A stretch of DNA of 64,000 nucleotides from Terrabacter aerolatus (GTDB taxonomy: Bacteria > Actinomycetota > Actinomycetes > Actinomycetales > Dermatophilaceae), in assembly GCF_007991735.1 (NCBI RefSeq), contig NZ_BJYX01000014.1, positions 59,531 through 123,530 of the forward strand. Direction: 5' to 3'. The notes under the pieces are model-generated. The model was not told where the DNA came from, did not search any database, and worked only from the letters and a program-made list of their open reading frames with translations. Of this stretch, positions 8,908 through 17,420 are shown piece by piece (the first letter of the stretch is position 1; each line of letters starts with the position of its first letter). Position numbers and translations under genes: made by a program.

Positions 8908-9576
8908 ATGAGCACCGTGTCCACCAGCGGCGCGACCGAGCCGTCGCACGTCACGCAGACGCGGACGGCATACGACACGGTGGCGGTCGACTACGCGCGG
9001 CTGCTCGACGGCGAGCTCGCCCGGAGCCCGCTCGACCGGGCCCTGCTCGGGCACTTCGCCGAGCTCGTCGAGAGCGGCGGCGGCGGTCCGGTCGTCGACG
9101 TCGGGTGTGGACCCGGGCGGATCACCGGGCACCTCGCGAGCCTCGGTCTCGACGTCAGCGGCATCGACCTCTCACCCGCGATGGTCTCCGAGGCGCAGCG
9201 CCGACACCCCGACATCGCCTTCAGCACCGGCAGCCTGGCCGCGCTCGACCTCGCCGACGCGTCGGTGGCCGGCGTCGTCGCGTGGTACTCCGTCATCCAC
9301 AGGCCGCCGCCCCTGCTGCCCGACGTCTTCGCCGAGCTGCACCGGGTCATCCGTCCGAACGGCCTGCTGCTCCTGGCCTTCCAGCTCGGGGGGTTCACGG
9401 TGCGCCACGAGCAGGCCTACGGCCACGAGGTGACCTTCGAGGCGCACCGGCACGACCCCGACAGCGTGACCGGTCAGCTCGGCCAGGCCGGCTTCCGGGT
9501 CACGGTCCGCACCGAGCGCGCTGCCCAGGACTACGAGAAGACGCCGCAGGCGTTCCTCCTCGCCCGGCGCGAGTGA
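8908..9576 (+). CDS. Class I SAM-dependent methyltransferase
   Basis: 222 residues. Motif I is VVDVGCGPGR (~62-71), the acidic end of strand 2 is GIDLS, and the motif near the active face is AWYSVIH, followed by the post-II block ELHRVIRPNGLLLLAF. This is the standard Rossmann methyltransferase fold. The N terminus (TRTAYDTVAVDYARL) is typical of small-molecule methyltransferases of the UbiE-like group; the substrate is unknown. ATG 8908 has AGGAG about 6 nt upstream. An octamer copy lies within the Thr-Ala-Tyr codons near residue 21. Confidence 0.85.
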   Translation: MSTVSTSGATEPSHVTQTRTAYDTVAVDYARLLDGELARSPLDRALLGHFAELVESGGGGPVVDVGCGPGRITGHLASLGLDVSGIDLSPAMVSEAQRRHPDIAFSTGSLAALDLADASVAGVVAWYSVIHRPPPLLPDVFAELHRVIRPNGLLLLAFQLGGFTVRHEQAYGHEVTFEAHRHDPDSVTGQLGQAGFRVTVRTERAAQDYEKTPQAFLLARRE

Positions 9577-9679
9577 CGCGGGGCGGCTGGTCTGTCCAAC
9601 CTCAGGAAGGAATCGGGTGGCCCGCCCGTTGTCGCCTCAGACGCCCCCACCCCGGGGACCGACCGAAGAGGAGCTCAGC

Positions 9680-9961
9680 GTGCGCGCGATCTGGAACGGC
9701 AAGGTCATCGCGGAGAGTGATGACACCGTGGTCGTCGAGGGCAACCACTACTTCCCCCGCGAGTCCGTCGACGACAGCGTGCTCGTCGACAGCGGCACGC
9801 AGACGACGTGCCCGTGGAAGGGCCAGGCGTCGTACTTCTCGCTCGCCGTCGACGGAGACACCAACCGCGACGCGGCCTGGTACTACCCGAACCCCAAGAG
9901 TGCCGCCGCGGAGATCGCCGACCGCGTCGCGTTCTGGCGCGGCGTCACCGTCACCGACTGA
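9680..9961 (+). CDS. DUF427 domain protein
   Basis: 93 residues consisting of one DUF427 domain: VRAIWNGKVIAESDDTVVVE at the start, then NHYFPRESV and TTCPWKGQASYFSL. The small beta-rich fold is widespread in bacteria and fungi; function is not established. I choose GTG 9680 because it has GAGGAG just upstream and begins at the family's usual first residues, rather than GTG 9617, which adds an unconserved proline-rich tail. It faces the convergent GNAT gene across hairpin repeat A. Confidence 0.85.
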   Translation: MRAIWNGKVIAESDDTVVVEGNHYFPRESVDDSVLVDSGTQTTCPWKGQASYFSLAVDGDTNRDAAWYYPNPKSAAAEIADRVAFWRGVTVTD

Positions 9962-9989
9962 GCCCGCCCACACCGCCAGCTCCCCCACT

Positions 9990-10061
9990 CGCAACACACC
10001 GAGCAGTCGCCAACCGTGACGGTTGCAACCGGCAGGGTTGACCGTTCTTCGGTGTGTTGCG
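9990..10061. repeat. Hairpin repeat A, 13-bp arms CGCAACACACCGA
   Basis: Perfect inverted arms at 9990-10002 and 10049-10061 enclose two further inverted pairs, CAACCG-TGA-CGGTTG (10011-10025) and CAACC/GGTTG (10027-10041). It sits between the convergent DUF427 and GNAT genes, so a bidirectional terminator is plausible although no T tract follows. The same arm recurs at 13048-13120. Confidence 0.75.
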
Positions 10062-10092
10062 GGGGCGGGTGCAGGGGCGCCGGGGCGGTAGG

Positions 10093-10857
10093 TCAGTCGT
10101 CGAGGCCGAGGATGCAGGCCGTGCCGAGGTCGACGAAGCCGACCCGACGGTAGATCCCCGCCGCGGCGTCCGAGCCCGCCGACAGGAACACGGTCTCGAC
10201 GCCCCGGTCCCGGCAGGTCGCGACGAGGGTGCTCGTGATGGCGGTGCCGTGCCCACGGCCGCGGTGGCCCGGCGGCACCGCGATCCCCATCAGCTCGGCC
10301 ACGTCGCCCCGGGGTGCCGCCGAACCGGCGCCGCACAGGCGGTTGCCCTCGAACGAGGCCACGACGACGAGGTCCCCGCGCTCCATGAGCTCCGGCTGTC
10401 GGCCCGGGTCCTTCGGCTCCACCTCGTCATGTCCGGCGAACCCCGCCGACACCGAGCCGAGCGCGAGTGACAGGTGCGGTTCGGCCGGGCGGAGCTCCCG
10501 AGCCCTCGGGTCGGCGGCGACCGAGACGTCGGCAGGCATGACGAGCAGCGGGTAGCGGTGCGGCTCGTGCCCCGCCGCCCGCGCCGCCGACAGCAGCGAG
10601 GGAGTCACCTCGTCGACCCACTCGATCGCGCGCGGAACGCCGAGCTCCTGCTGGCGCTCGAGCACACGGCATACGTCGTCGGCGGTGAAGGCCGCCCCGG
10701 CGCCCAGCCGCGGTCGCGCGTAGAACTGCCACCCGGTGCCCGCGTCGGCGACGAAGAGCGTGAACGGCCCCACCTGCTCGACCGTGGCGACGGCCCGCGG
10801 GACGCAGTCGTAGTACGCCTCGATGCGGTCCAGCCGCGCGTCGTGAGCTCGCCCCAT
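10093..10857 (-). CDS. GNAT-family N-acetyltransferase
   Basis: 254 residues. The C-terminal half holds the acetyl-CoA site: beta strand LMGIAVPPGHRGRGHGTAI with the RxxGxG/A loop (RGRGHG), followed by the helix and LSAGSDAAAGIYRRVGF. The N-terminal ~130 residues form a second, degenerate acetyltransferase-like domain, common in two-domain GNATs. The acceptor is unknown. An octamer copy near residue 62 is read as Val-Cys-Arg and uses a rare GTA codon. It is convergent with the DUF427 gene. Confidence 0.8.
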   Translation of the reverse strand: MGRAHDARLDRIEAYYDCVPRAVATVEQVGPFTLFVADAGTGWQFYARPRLGAGAAFTADDVCRVLERQQELGVPRAIEWVDEVTPSLLSAARAAGHEPHRYPLLVMPADVSVAADPRARELRPAEPHLSLALGSVSAGFAGHDEVEPKDPGRQPELMERGDLVVVASFEGNRLCGAGSAAPRGDVAELMGIAVPPGHRGRGHGTAITSTLVATCRDRGVETVFLSAGSDAAAGIYRRVGFVDLGTACILGLDD

Positions 10858-10908
10858 CGCGCCACCATGACAGCCACCGCCCCCGGTGGGCGACCGAATT
10901 GCTGCAGG

Positions 10909-12996
10909 TCAGCGCCGCCCGCGACGGGTGCGGAGGTAGTCGGCGACGACGTACTCGCCGAGCCGCGCGATGTCTGGCGTGAAGACGCGACCGCCGGCGC
11001 GCCGCGCGACGGCGTCGACGAAGCGGGCGAGCCCCGGGTCGTCACCGAGCATGAAGACGTTGAGCTGGGCGCCGGACCGCCGCAGCTCGTCGACCTGGGC
11101 GACCGTCGCGCGCACCGTCTGCTGGGTCGCCGGCCAGTGGAACGTCGGCCGGCTGTCGGACTCGAGGTGGGCCGTCGGCTCGCCGTCGGTGACGACGAGG
11201 ACGACCGGCTCCGCGTCGGGGTGGCGGCGCAGGTGGCGCGAGGCGAGCATCAGCGCGTGCTGGAGGTTGGTGCCCTGCACCCACTCGGGGTCGGCCTCGG
11301 CCAGCTCGACCGGGGTGAGCCGCCGCGCCGCGAGGTTGAAGCCGATGATCTGCAGCGCGTCGTGCCGGAACCGGGTCTGCACGAGGTGCGAGAGCGCGAG
11401 CGCCGTCTGCTTCATCGGCCCCCAGCGACCCTCCTGCATCATCGAGAACGACATGTCGACGCACAGCGCGACAGCCGCCACCGCGCGCCGCTCGGTCTCG
11501 GCCACCTCGAAGTCCTCGACGAGCAGCTCCACCCCACCGGACGGGTGGTATGCCGTGTCCGCCGCGCGCGTGGCGCCGTGCCCGCGCGACGGGGCGGGGT
11601 CACCCACCCCCACAGTCGAGGGGGCACGGCGTCCCGCCCGGGCGTTGCGCTGGAGGGCGTTCGAGACGGTGCGGACCGTGTCGATGGGCAGCTCGTCGCC
11701 GAACTCCCACTGGCGGCTCAGCCCGGTGAGCTCGTCGGCCTGGCCGGCGGCGCGGTCATCGTGGTCGCCGCGGCCGGCCGCCTCGACCCGCTCGAAGACC
11801 CGCTTGAGCGCCGTCTCACCCAGCCGGCGCACGGCCCGCGGGGTCAGGCGCAGGCCGTCGTCGCCGCGCGAGACGTAGCCCTGGCGTTCGAGCTCGCGCT
11901 CGAGCTGGCGCAGGGCCTCCATGTCGCGGGCGGCGTCGGCGCCGAGGTACTGCTCGAGGCGCTCCACGTCGACGTCGTCGAGGGTCGCTCCGAAGTAGCT
12001 CTGCCCGAGCTGCTCGCCGAGCTGCTCGAGGTCGGCGAGCTCGGCCACCGCCCCGACGGCGTCGCCGTAGCCCATCGGCTCGCCGCCCTGACCCTGCTGC
12101 ACGGGACTGCGCCGGTCGAGCCCGGGGCGCAGCGCCCGCAGGTTGTCCGAGAGCTGCGCCATCTGCGACGCGAGGTCGGGGTCGCCGAGGGCGTCGGACA
12201 TGAGCTGGCCGAGCTGCTCGCGCTGCTCGGGGGTGAGCGAGGCCATGAGCCGGTCGGCGGCGGCCTGACGCCGGGCGAGGGCGTCGATGAGCTCGACGAT
12301 GGACTCGGGCTGCTCCGGGAAGAGGTCGCCGTGCTTGTCCATGAAGTCGCGGAACTGGTCCTCGGTGTCCTCGCCGCGCGCGTGCGCGGCAAGGAGCTGG
12401 TTGAGGTCGGCGAGCATGTCCTTAACAGCCTGCATGGCCTGCCGTGACTGCGGGTCGTTGCCGGACAGGGCCTGCGTGAGCCCCTCGAACTGGGCCCCGA
12501 CGACCTCGCGCTGGAGCATCTGCTGGATCTGCTCGTAGGTCTCCTTCGCCTCCGGCGAGTGCCACTCGTAGTCACCGAGGGCGCGCACGGCGCCGGCGAC
12601 GTCGTCGGGGATCGTCGCGAGGTCCATCTCGGCGAGACGGGCGTCGTCGCCGGACTCACCGGCCAGGGTGTCTCCCTCCTCGGCGAGCGCCTGGTCGAGC
12701 ATGGCGCGCACCTGGTCGAGCGTGCCGCCGAGGTCACCGCGCCGGCGCGCGGCCTCGCGCAGCCGGCGGACGCGTTCGGCGAGGTCGTCGAGGCCGCGCC
12801 GGCCGTCCATGCCGCGCCGCAGCAGCTCGCGCAGCGCCTCACGCAGCGAGCCGCCCGCCAGGACGTCCTGACCCACCTCGTCGAGCGCCGAGCGGACGTC
12901 GAAGGGTGGCGCGAGCGGGTCGGGCCCGCCGTGCCAGGGGGTGTAGCGGAACCGCCCGTGCACGTCCCCACCCTCGCCCGGCCCGAGCGGCGTCAT
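10909..12996 (-). CDS. VWA-domain protein, partner of the MoxR-type ATPase
   Basis: About 695 residues. The long N-terminal part (~1-440) is helical and acidic, rich in Asp, Glu and Gln, with repeated LADLEQLGEQLGQ-like coiled segments. The C-terminal ~200 residues are a von Willebrand A domain with metal-site motif DMSFSM and VTDGEPT. In known MoxR/VWA (CoxD/CoxE-like) systems the pair acts as a metal-dependent chaperone that matures other complexes; the client here is unknown. ATG 12996 (MTPLGPGEGGDV) is chosen because the frame further upstream only reads a 12-bp tandem repeat as Gly-Ala. The ATPase gene lies upstream, across hairpin repeat B. Confidence 0.82.
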   Translation of the reverse strand: MTPLGPGEGGDVHGRFRYTPWHGGPDPLAPPFDVRSALDEVGQDVLAGGSLREALRELLRRGMDGRRGLDDLAERVRRLREAARRRGDLGGTLDQVRAMLDQALAEEGDTLAGESGDDARLAEMDLATIPDDVAGAVRALGDYEWHSPEAKETYEQIQQMLQREVVGAQFEGLTQALSGNDPQSRQAMQAVKDMLADLNQLLAAHARGEDTEDQFRDFMDKHGDLFPEQPESIVELIDALARRQAAADRLMASLTPEQREQLGQLMSDALGDPDLASQMAQLSDNLRALRPGLDRRSPVQQGQGGEPMGYGDAVGAVAELADLEQLGEQLGQSYFGATLDDVDVERLEQYLGADAARDMEALRQLERELERQGYVSRGDDGLRLTPRAVRRLGETALKRVFERVEAAGRGDHDDRAAGQADELTGLSRQWEFGDELPIDTVRTVSNALQRNARAGRRAPSTVGVGDPAPSRGHGATRAADTAYHPSGGVELLVEDFEVAETERRAVAAVALCVDMSFSMMQEGRWGPMKQTALALSHLVQTRFRHDALQIIGFNLAARRLTPVELAEADPEWVQGTNLQHALMLASRHLRRHPDAEPVVLVVTDGEPTAHLESDSRPTFHWPATQQTVRATVAQVDELRRSGAQLNVFMLGDDPGLARFVDAVARRAGGRVFTPDIARLGEYVVADYLRTRRGRR

Positions 12997-13018
12997 CGCC
13001 CGCGCCCCCCGCCCGCCT

Positions 13019-13051
13019 GCACCCGCACCTGCACCCGCACCTGCACCCGCA
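13019..13051. repeat. 12-bp tandem repeat GCACCCGCACCT, 2.75 units
   Basis: It lies directly upstream of the VWA gene and abuts hairpin repeat B. Read on the minus strand it gives an artificial Gly-Ala run before the true start. Confidence 0.75.
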
Positions 13052-13120
13052 ACACACCGTGCAGGTCGCAACTCACCGGGATCGGATGCCGGTGCGTTGT
13101 GACTTTCTCGGTGTGTTGCG
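13048..13120. repeat. Hairpin repeat B, 12-bp arms CGCAACACACCG
   Basis: Outer arms are 13048-13059 and 13109-13120 (perfect). An inner pair, 13065-13079 with 13089-13103, matches at 13 of 15 bases and gives a long stem. It shares its outer arm with hairpin A at 9990. It lies 38 bp after the MoxR-type gene stop and before the VWA gene, so it may act as a terminator or attenuator between the two. Confidence 0.75.
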
Positions 13121-13158
13121 AGGTGGAGCGTGTCGGGTCGAGGCTGTGGGGCACGGTG

Positions 13159-14553
13159 TCAGGCCCCGTAGACGGTGCGGCCGGCGACGGAGTCCTTGTC
13201 GATGCGTCGCGTCAGGTGCAGGCCCTCGAGCACGAACTCGATCGCGGCCGCCACCTGCCCCGGCGTCGCGTCGTCGCCGTGGCCGAGCCGGTCCAGCACC
13301 TTCGACAGGCCCGACACCGGACCCACCTGGGTGAGCAGGTCGGCGCCCGGCACGAGCTCGCCGGTCTCGACGACGGCCCCCTCGGCGAAGAGGTTGGTGA
13401 AGCCGGTGAGGTCGAGGCCCGACAGCCGCGACCGGTAGGTCTCGGCGACGGCGAGCCGGAGCAGGTGCGTCAGCACGTCGCGCTCACGCCCCTCCTCGCC
13501 CATCTCGAACTCGACCTTGCCGAGGAGGGTGGGCACGACGGTGGGGACGTCGCAGACGCGGGCGACGGCATACGCCTCCCCCGAGCGGGCGGCCCGGCGC
13601 AGCGCGGAGCCGGCCACGCCCTCGGCGGCCGCGATGGCGAACCGCGCGGACACCCCCGACCGCTGGTCGACCGCCGACGACTCGCGCAGCCCGCGGGTGA
13701 AGCGCGCCACGACCTCGAGGAGGTGCTCGGGCACGTCGGCGACGAGCACCGACTCCTGCGCGATGAGGGCGACCTCGTCGGCGACCTCGGTCGGGTAGTG
13801 CGTGCGGATCTCGGCGCCGAAGCGGTCCTTGAGCGGCGTGATGATGCGGCCGCGGTTGGTGTAGTCCTCGGGGTTGGCCGTGGCCACGAGCAGCAGGTCG
13901 AGCGGCAGGCGCAACGAGTAGCCGCGGATCTGGATGTCGCGCTCCTCGAGGACGTTGAAGAGGGCGACCTGGATGCGCTCGGCGAGGTCGGGCAGCTCGT
14001 TGAGGCCGAAGATGCCGCGGTTGCTTCGCGGCACGAGGCCGTAGTGCACCGTCTCGGGGTCGCCGAGCGTGCGCCCCTGCGCCACCTTGACCGGGTCGAC
14101 GTCGCCGACGAGGTCACCGACGCTCGTGTCGGGCGTCGCGAGCTTCTCGGTGTAGCGCTCGCTGCGGTGGCGCCACACGACGGGCAGGTCCTCACCGAGC
14201 TCCCCGAGCATCCGCCGGCAGCGCACGCACGACGGCTGGTGGGGGTCGTCGCCGATCTCGCAGCCCTCGACGACGGGGCTCCACTCGTCGAGCAGGCCGG
14301 CGAGCGTGCGCATGAGGCGCGTCTTGCCCTGGCCGCGCTCGCCCAGCAGGACGAGGTCGTGACCGGCGAGCAGGGCCGTCTCGAGCTCGGGCAGCACGGT
14401 CTCGTCGAAGCCGACCATCCCCGGGAACGCGTCCTCACCGGCCCGCAGCCGGGCCAGCAGGTTCTCGCGGAGCTCGCTCTTGACGCTGCGGTGCACGTGG
14501 CCGGAGGCGCGCAGCTCGCCGAGGGTCGAGGCGTCGGTGTCGGGGCGGGTCAT
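13159..14553 (-). CDS. MoxR/magnesium-chelatase-like AAA+ ATPase
   Basis: 464 residues. Walker A is GERGQGKTR (~71-79), the Walker B-like block is GIFGLNELPDL, sensor 1 is LLVATANPEDYTNRGRIITP, and the arginine-finger region DRFGAEIRTHYP follows. This is the BchI/MoxR helix-2-insert clade. A short insert between Walker A and B contains PSCVRCRRM, a CxxC pair not needed for ATPase function that could bind metal. It would energise the VWA partner encoded next. Octamer copy at 13567 (Ala-Tyr). Confidence 0.87.
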   Translation of the reverse strand: MTRPDTDASTLGELRASGHVHRSVKSELRENLLARLRAGEDAFPGMVGFDETVLPELETALLAGHDLVLLGERGQGKTRLMRTLAGLLDEWSPVVEGCEIGDDPHQPSCVRCRRMLGELGEDLPVVWRHRSERYTEKLATPDTSVGDLVGDVDPVKVAQGRTLGDPETVHYGLVPRSNRGIFGLNELPDLAERIQVALFNVLEERDIQIRGYSLRLPLDLLLVATANPEDYTNRGRIITPLKDRFGAEIRTHYPTEVADEVALIAQESVLVADVPEHLLEVVARFTRGLRESSAVDQRSGVSARFAIAAAEGVAGSALRRAARSGEAYAVARVCDVPTVVPTLLGKVEFEMGEEGRERDVLTHLLRLAVAETYRSRLSGLDLTGFTNLFAEGAVVETGELVPGADLLTQVGPVSGLSKVLDRLGHGDDATPGQVAAAIEFVLEGLHLTRRIDKDSVAGRTVYGA

Positions 14554-14776
14554 TGCTTCACGCTACGTCCGACTCCCGACCGTGTCGAAGGGTCCGTCGA
14601 GGGCTGGGCACCCGTCGGCCGATCTCCGGGCGCCGTGGCCGTAACGCCTGCCGGAGTTCCTCGTTGTTCGGGTGGTGTCGGGCGCTGCCCGGCTTCCGTA
14701 TGCCGTGTCCCCCCGGTCCGTCGAGCAGCGTGACGGTCCGCGGGTGGCCCGGACACTGCTCCACCCCGCTCAGCAA

Positions 14777-14818
14777 CGGCGTCACCGGCGTCACCGGCGT
14801 CACCGACGTCACCGACGT
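14777..14818. repeat. 9-bp tandem repeat CGGCGTCAC, 4.7 units
   Basis: Three exact CGGCGTCAC units are followed by CGACGTCAC and CGACGT. It is intergenic, between the gnd terminator hairpin and the ATPase gene start. Confidence 0.8.
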
Positions 14819-14843
14819 GCTGTGCGACCTCACCTCCATGCAT

Positions 14844-14883
14844 CACGGCACGACCCCTGGGCTGCTCCCGGGGTCGTGCCGTG
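14844..14883 (-). terminator. Strong hairpin downstream of gnd
   Basis: Perfect 14-bp arms, CACGGCACGACCCC at 14844-14857 and its complement at 14870-14883, with a 12-nt loop, 47 nt after the gnd stop. There is no T tract, as is usual for actinobacterial terminators. Confidence 0.7.
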
Positions 14884-14929
14884 GCGTGGTGTGGTCGGTG
14901 TCGAACGACGCCGAGGTCGGTCGCCGATG

Positions 14930-16381
14930 TCAGTCGGTCGAGGACTCCGAGCGGTCGCCGGCCCAGTCGGTGTGGAAGGTCCCCTCGCGGTCGACGCGCG
15001 TGTACGTGTGGGCACCGAAGTTGTCGCGCAGCGCCTGGATGAGGGCCGCCGGCAGGCGGTCGCGGCGCAGCCCGTCGAAGTACGCGAGCGACGACGCGAA
15101 GGCCGGCGCGGGGACGCCACGCTCGGCCGACACGGCCACGACGCGGCGCCACGCCTGCACGCCCTCGCCGATGGCGTCGGCGAACCACGGCGCGGTCAGG
15201 AGGGTCTCGAGACCGGGCTCGGCGGCATACGCCTCCTTGATGCGGTCGAGGAAGCGGGCTCGGATGATGCAGCCACCGCGCCAGATCGTCGCGACCTCAC
15301 CGAGGTCGAGGTCCCAGCCGTGCTCCTTCGAGCCGGCGGCGAGCTGGTCGAAGCCCTGGGCGTAGGCGACGATCTTCGAGGCGTAGAGGGCGGCTCGCAC
15401 GTCGTCGACGAAGGCGTCCCGCTCGACCTCACGCTGCGTCGAGGGGTCGAGGTCGGCGAGGTCCGCGAAGGTCGTGCGCACCGCGGCGCGCTGGCTCGTG
15501 TGGCCCGACAGGCTCCGGGCGAAGGTGGCCTCGGCGATGCCCGTGACGGGGATGCCGAGGTCGAGGGCGCTCTGGACGGTCCAGCGCCCGGTGCCCTTCT
15601 GCTCGGCGGCGTCACCGACGACGTCGACGAACGGCTTGCCCGTCGAGGCGTCGGTGTGGGCGAGCACGTCGGCGGTCATCTCGATGAGGAAGGACTCGAG
15701 GTCGCCCTCGTTCCACTCCCGGAAGACGTCGGCGATCTCGGACGGCTCGAGGCCGAGGACGCTGCGGAGCAGGTCGAAGGACTCGGCGATGAGCTGCATG
15801 TCGGCGTACTCGATGCCGTTGTGGACCATCTTGACGAAGTGGCCGGCGGCGTCGGGACCCAGGTGCGCGGCGCACGGTGTGCCGTCGACCTGGGCGGCGA
15901 TCGACTCGACGACCGGCGCGAGGCGCTCGTAGGCGTGGTCGGACCCTCCGACCATGATCGAGGGGCCGTTGAGGGCGCCCTCCTCACCGCCCGAGACGCC
16001 CATGCCGACGAAGTGGATGCCCTTCTCGGCGAGCGCCTTCTCGCGGCGGAGCGTGTCGGCGAAGTGGGCGTTGCCGGCGTCGACGAGGATGTCGCCCTCG
16101 TCGAGCAGCGGCACGAGCTCGTCGATGACGGCGTCGGTCGGCGCGCCGGCCTTGACCATGACGATGATGGCTCGCGGCTGCTCGATGGCGGCGACGAAGT
16201 CCTCGACCGTCTCCGCCCCGACGAAGTCGCCCTCGTCGCCGAACTGCTCCACGAGGCTCGTCATCCGCGAGGTCGTGCGGTTGTGGACCGCCACCGTGTG
16301 GCCGTGGCGGGCGATGTTGCGGGCGAGGTTGCGGCCCATCGTGGCGAGGCCGGTGACGCCGATCGTTGCGCGTGTCTCCAT
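14930..16381 (-). CDS. gnd: 6-phosphogluconate dehydrogenase (decarboxylating)
   Basis: 483 residues, full length for the long-chain enzyme. The N-terminal NADP fold starts IGVTGLATMGRNLARNIARHG, the substrate signature is GMGVSGGEEGALNGPSIM, and the catalytic Lys/Asn block is HFVKMVHNGIEYADMQLIAE. The C-terminal helical domain ends with the substrate-binding tail NFGAHTYTRVDREGTFHTDW. It oxidises 6-phosphogluconate to ribulose 5-phosphate, CO2 and NADPH in the pentose phosphate pathway. It appears monocistronic, ending at the hairpin 14844-14883. Confidence 0.97.
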   Translation of the reverse strand: METRATIGVTGLATMGRNLARNIARHGHTVAVHNRTTSRMTSLVEQFGDEGDFVGAETVEDFVAAIEQPRAIIVMVKAGAPTDAVIDELVPLLDEGDILVDAGNAHFADTLRREKALAEKGIHFVGMGVSGGEEGALNGPSIMVGGSDHAYERLAPVVESIAAQVDGTPCAAHLGPDAAGHFVKMVHNGIEYADMQLIAESFDLLRSVLGLEPSEIADVFREWNEGDLESFLIEMTADVLAHTDASTGKPFVDVVGDAAEQKGTGRWTVQSALDLGIPVTGIAEATFARSLSGHTSQRAAVRTTFADLADLDPSTQREVERDAFVDDVRAALYASKIVAYAQGFDQLAAGSKEHGWDLDLGEVATIWRGGCIIRARFLDRIKEAYAAEPGLETLLTAPWFADAIGEGVQAWRRVVAVSAERGVPAPAFASSLAYFDGLRRDRLPAALIQALRDNFGAHTYTRVDREGTFHTDWAGDRSESSTD

Positions 16382-16482
16382 GGGAGCGACAACCCTCGCG
16401 CGGTCCGGTCCATTCCGGCGCTGTCCACCCCTCGGCCTGAGCCGGCCCGCGCGGGGGTGTGTCGATGCGGTTGGGTGGTGCC

Positions 16483-17382
16483 ATGGACACCGAGCAGTGG
16501 CGCGCCCGCATCCGGGCGCTCGCGGCCGAGCTCACGGGCGACGACGGTCCGGCGGCAGACGGTCCTGCGGCAGCACGCGAGGCCGCCGTCGACGCCGCGC
16601 GCTCCCTCGGGCGACTGGCCGACGCGCTCGATGCCGGAGAGGGAGACGGAGGGGGCGCCGCCGCTGCAGGCAGACCCGCTCCGGTCGAGGTCGTCGTGCC
16701 GGTGCTCGGTGTCGACGGCTGCAAGGCGGGCTGGGTCGGCGCGCTGCTCGAGCCCGGTGCGCCGCGCCCGCGCATCGTCGTCGCACCGACGATCGGCGAG
16801 CTCGTGGCGATGGTGCGCGAGTCGACCGGCATCGCCGTCGTCGGCATCGACATCCCGATCGGTCTGCCCGACAGCACGATCCGGCAGGCGGACCGGCTCG
16901 CGCGCCGGGCGCTGCCGGGCAAGTCGTCGTCGATCTTCTCGACGCTGACCCGCTCGGCGTATGCCGCCCCCACCCGACTCGAGGCCGACGCCGTCAACCG
17001 TGGCCTCGTCGGTCAGGGGGTCGGCGCCCAGGCGTTCGCGCTGCGCGACAAGATCGTCGAGGTCGACGCCTGGCTGCGCACCCGGCCCACCGTCACCGTG
17101 CTCGAGGTCCACCCGGAGCTGTCCTTCGCGACGATGACCGGGTCCCCGATCCTCGTGGGCAAGAAGACCGACGAGGGACGGGACGAGCGCCTCGCCGCCC
17201 TCGCCGCAGCAGGGATCGCGCGCCCGTCCGTGCTCAAGGGCCAGGGGTATGCCGCCGACGACGTGCTCGACGCGTGCGCGGTCGCCTGGTCGGCCGTGCG
17301 GCACACCACCGGCCTGGCGCGGCCGCTGCCCGACCCACCCGAGGTCTTCTCCGACGGCATCCCGGCCGCGATCTGGGCCTGA
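16483..17382 (+). CDS. DUF429 protein (predicted RNase H-like nuclease fold)
   Basis: 299 residues. After an alanine-rich start, the DUF429 domain begins at VLGVDGCKAGWVGALLE, a strand with the acidic residue expected at an RNase H-like active site. VVGIDIPIGLPD gives a second acidic strand, EVHPELSFATM a third, and KGQGYAADDVLDACAVAW the last. The fold is a predicted nuclease with no experimentally known substrate that I am aware of. ATG 16483 is chosen over GTG 16459 because TTGGGT lies 6 nt upstream, matching the leaderless pattern here. Octamers at 16959 and 17248 both read Tyr-Ala with TAT. Confidence 0.8.
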   Translation: MDTEQWRARIRALAAELTGDDGPAADGPAAAREAAVDAARSLGRLADALDAGEGDGGGAAAAGRPAPVEVVVPVLGVDGCKAGWVGALLEPGAPRPRIVVAPTIGELVAMVRESTGIAVVGIDIPIGLPDSTIRQADRLARRALPGKSSSIFSTLTRSAYAAPTRLEADAVNRGLVGQGVGAQAFALRDKIVEVDAWLRTRPTVTVLEVHPELSFATMTGSPILVGKKTDEGRDERLAALAAAGIARPSVLKGQGYAADDVLDACAVAWSAVRHTTGLARPLPDPPEVFSDGIPAAIWA

Positions 17383-17420
17383 GCGGCGCGCGCCGGCGGG
17401 CATGTCCGACGATGGGTGCC

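Larger units (their letters stand above)
14554..14929. other. Intergenic region between gnd and the ATPase gene
   Basis: 376 bp without a convincing gene. It holds an octamer copy at 14698, a 9-bp tandem repeat at 14777-14818 and the strong hairpin at 14844-14883. The minus-strand frame 14558-14839 is open only because of the tandem repeat and has no recognisable protein. Confidence 0.6.

Noticed and set aside
13019..13071. Upstream start of the VWA protein giving a Gly-Ala run
   Set aside because: The run comes from a 12-bp tandem repeat and part of hairpin B; ATG 12996 begins the sensible protein.
14558..14839. 93-codon minus-strand frame between the ATPase gene and gnd
   Set aside because: It is open because of a 9-bp tandem repeat giving Val-Thr-Pro units; no domain or ribosome site is present.
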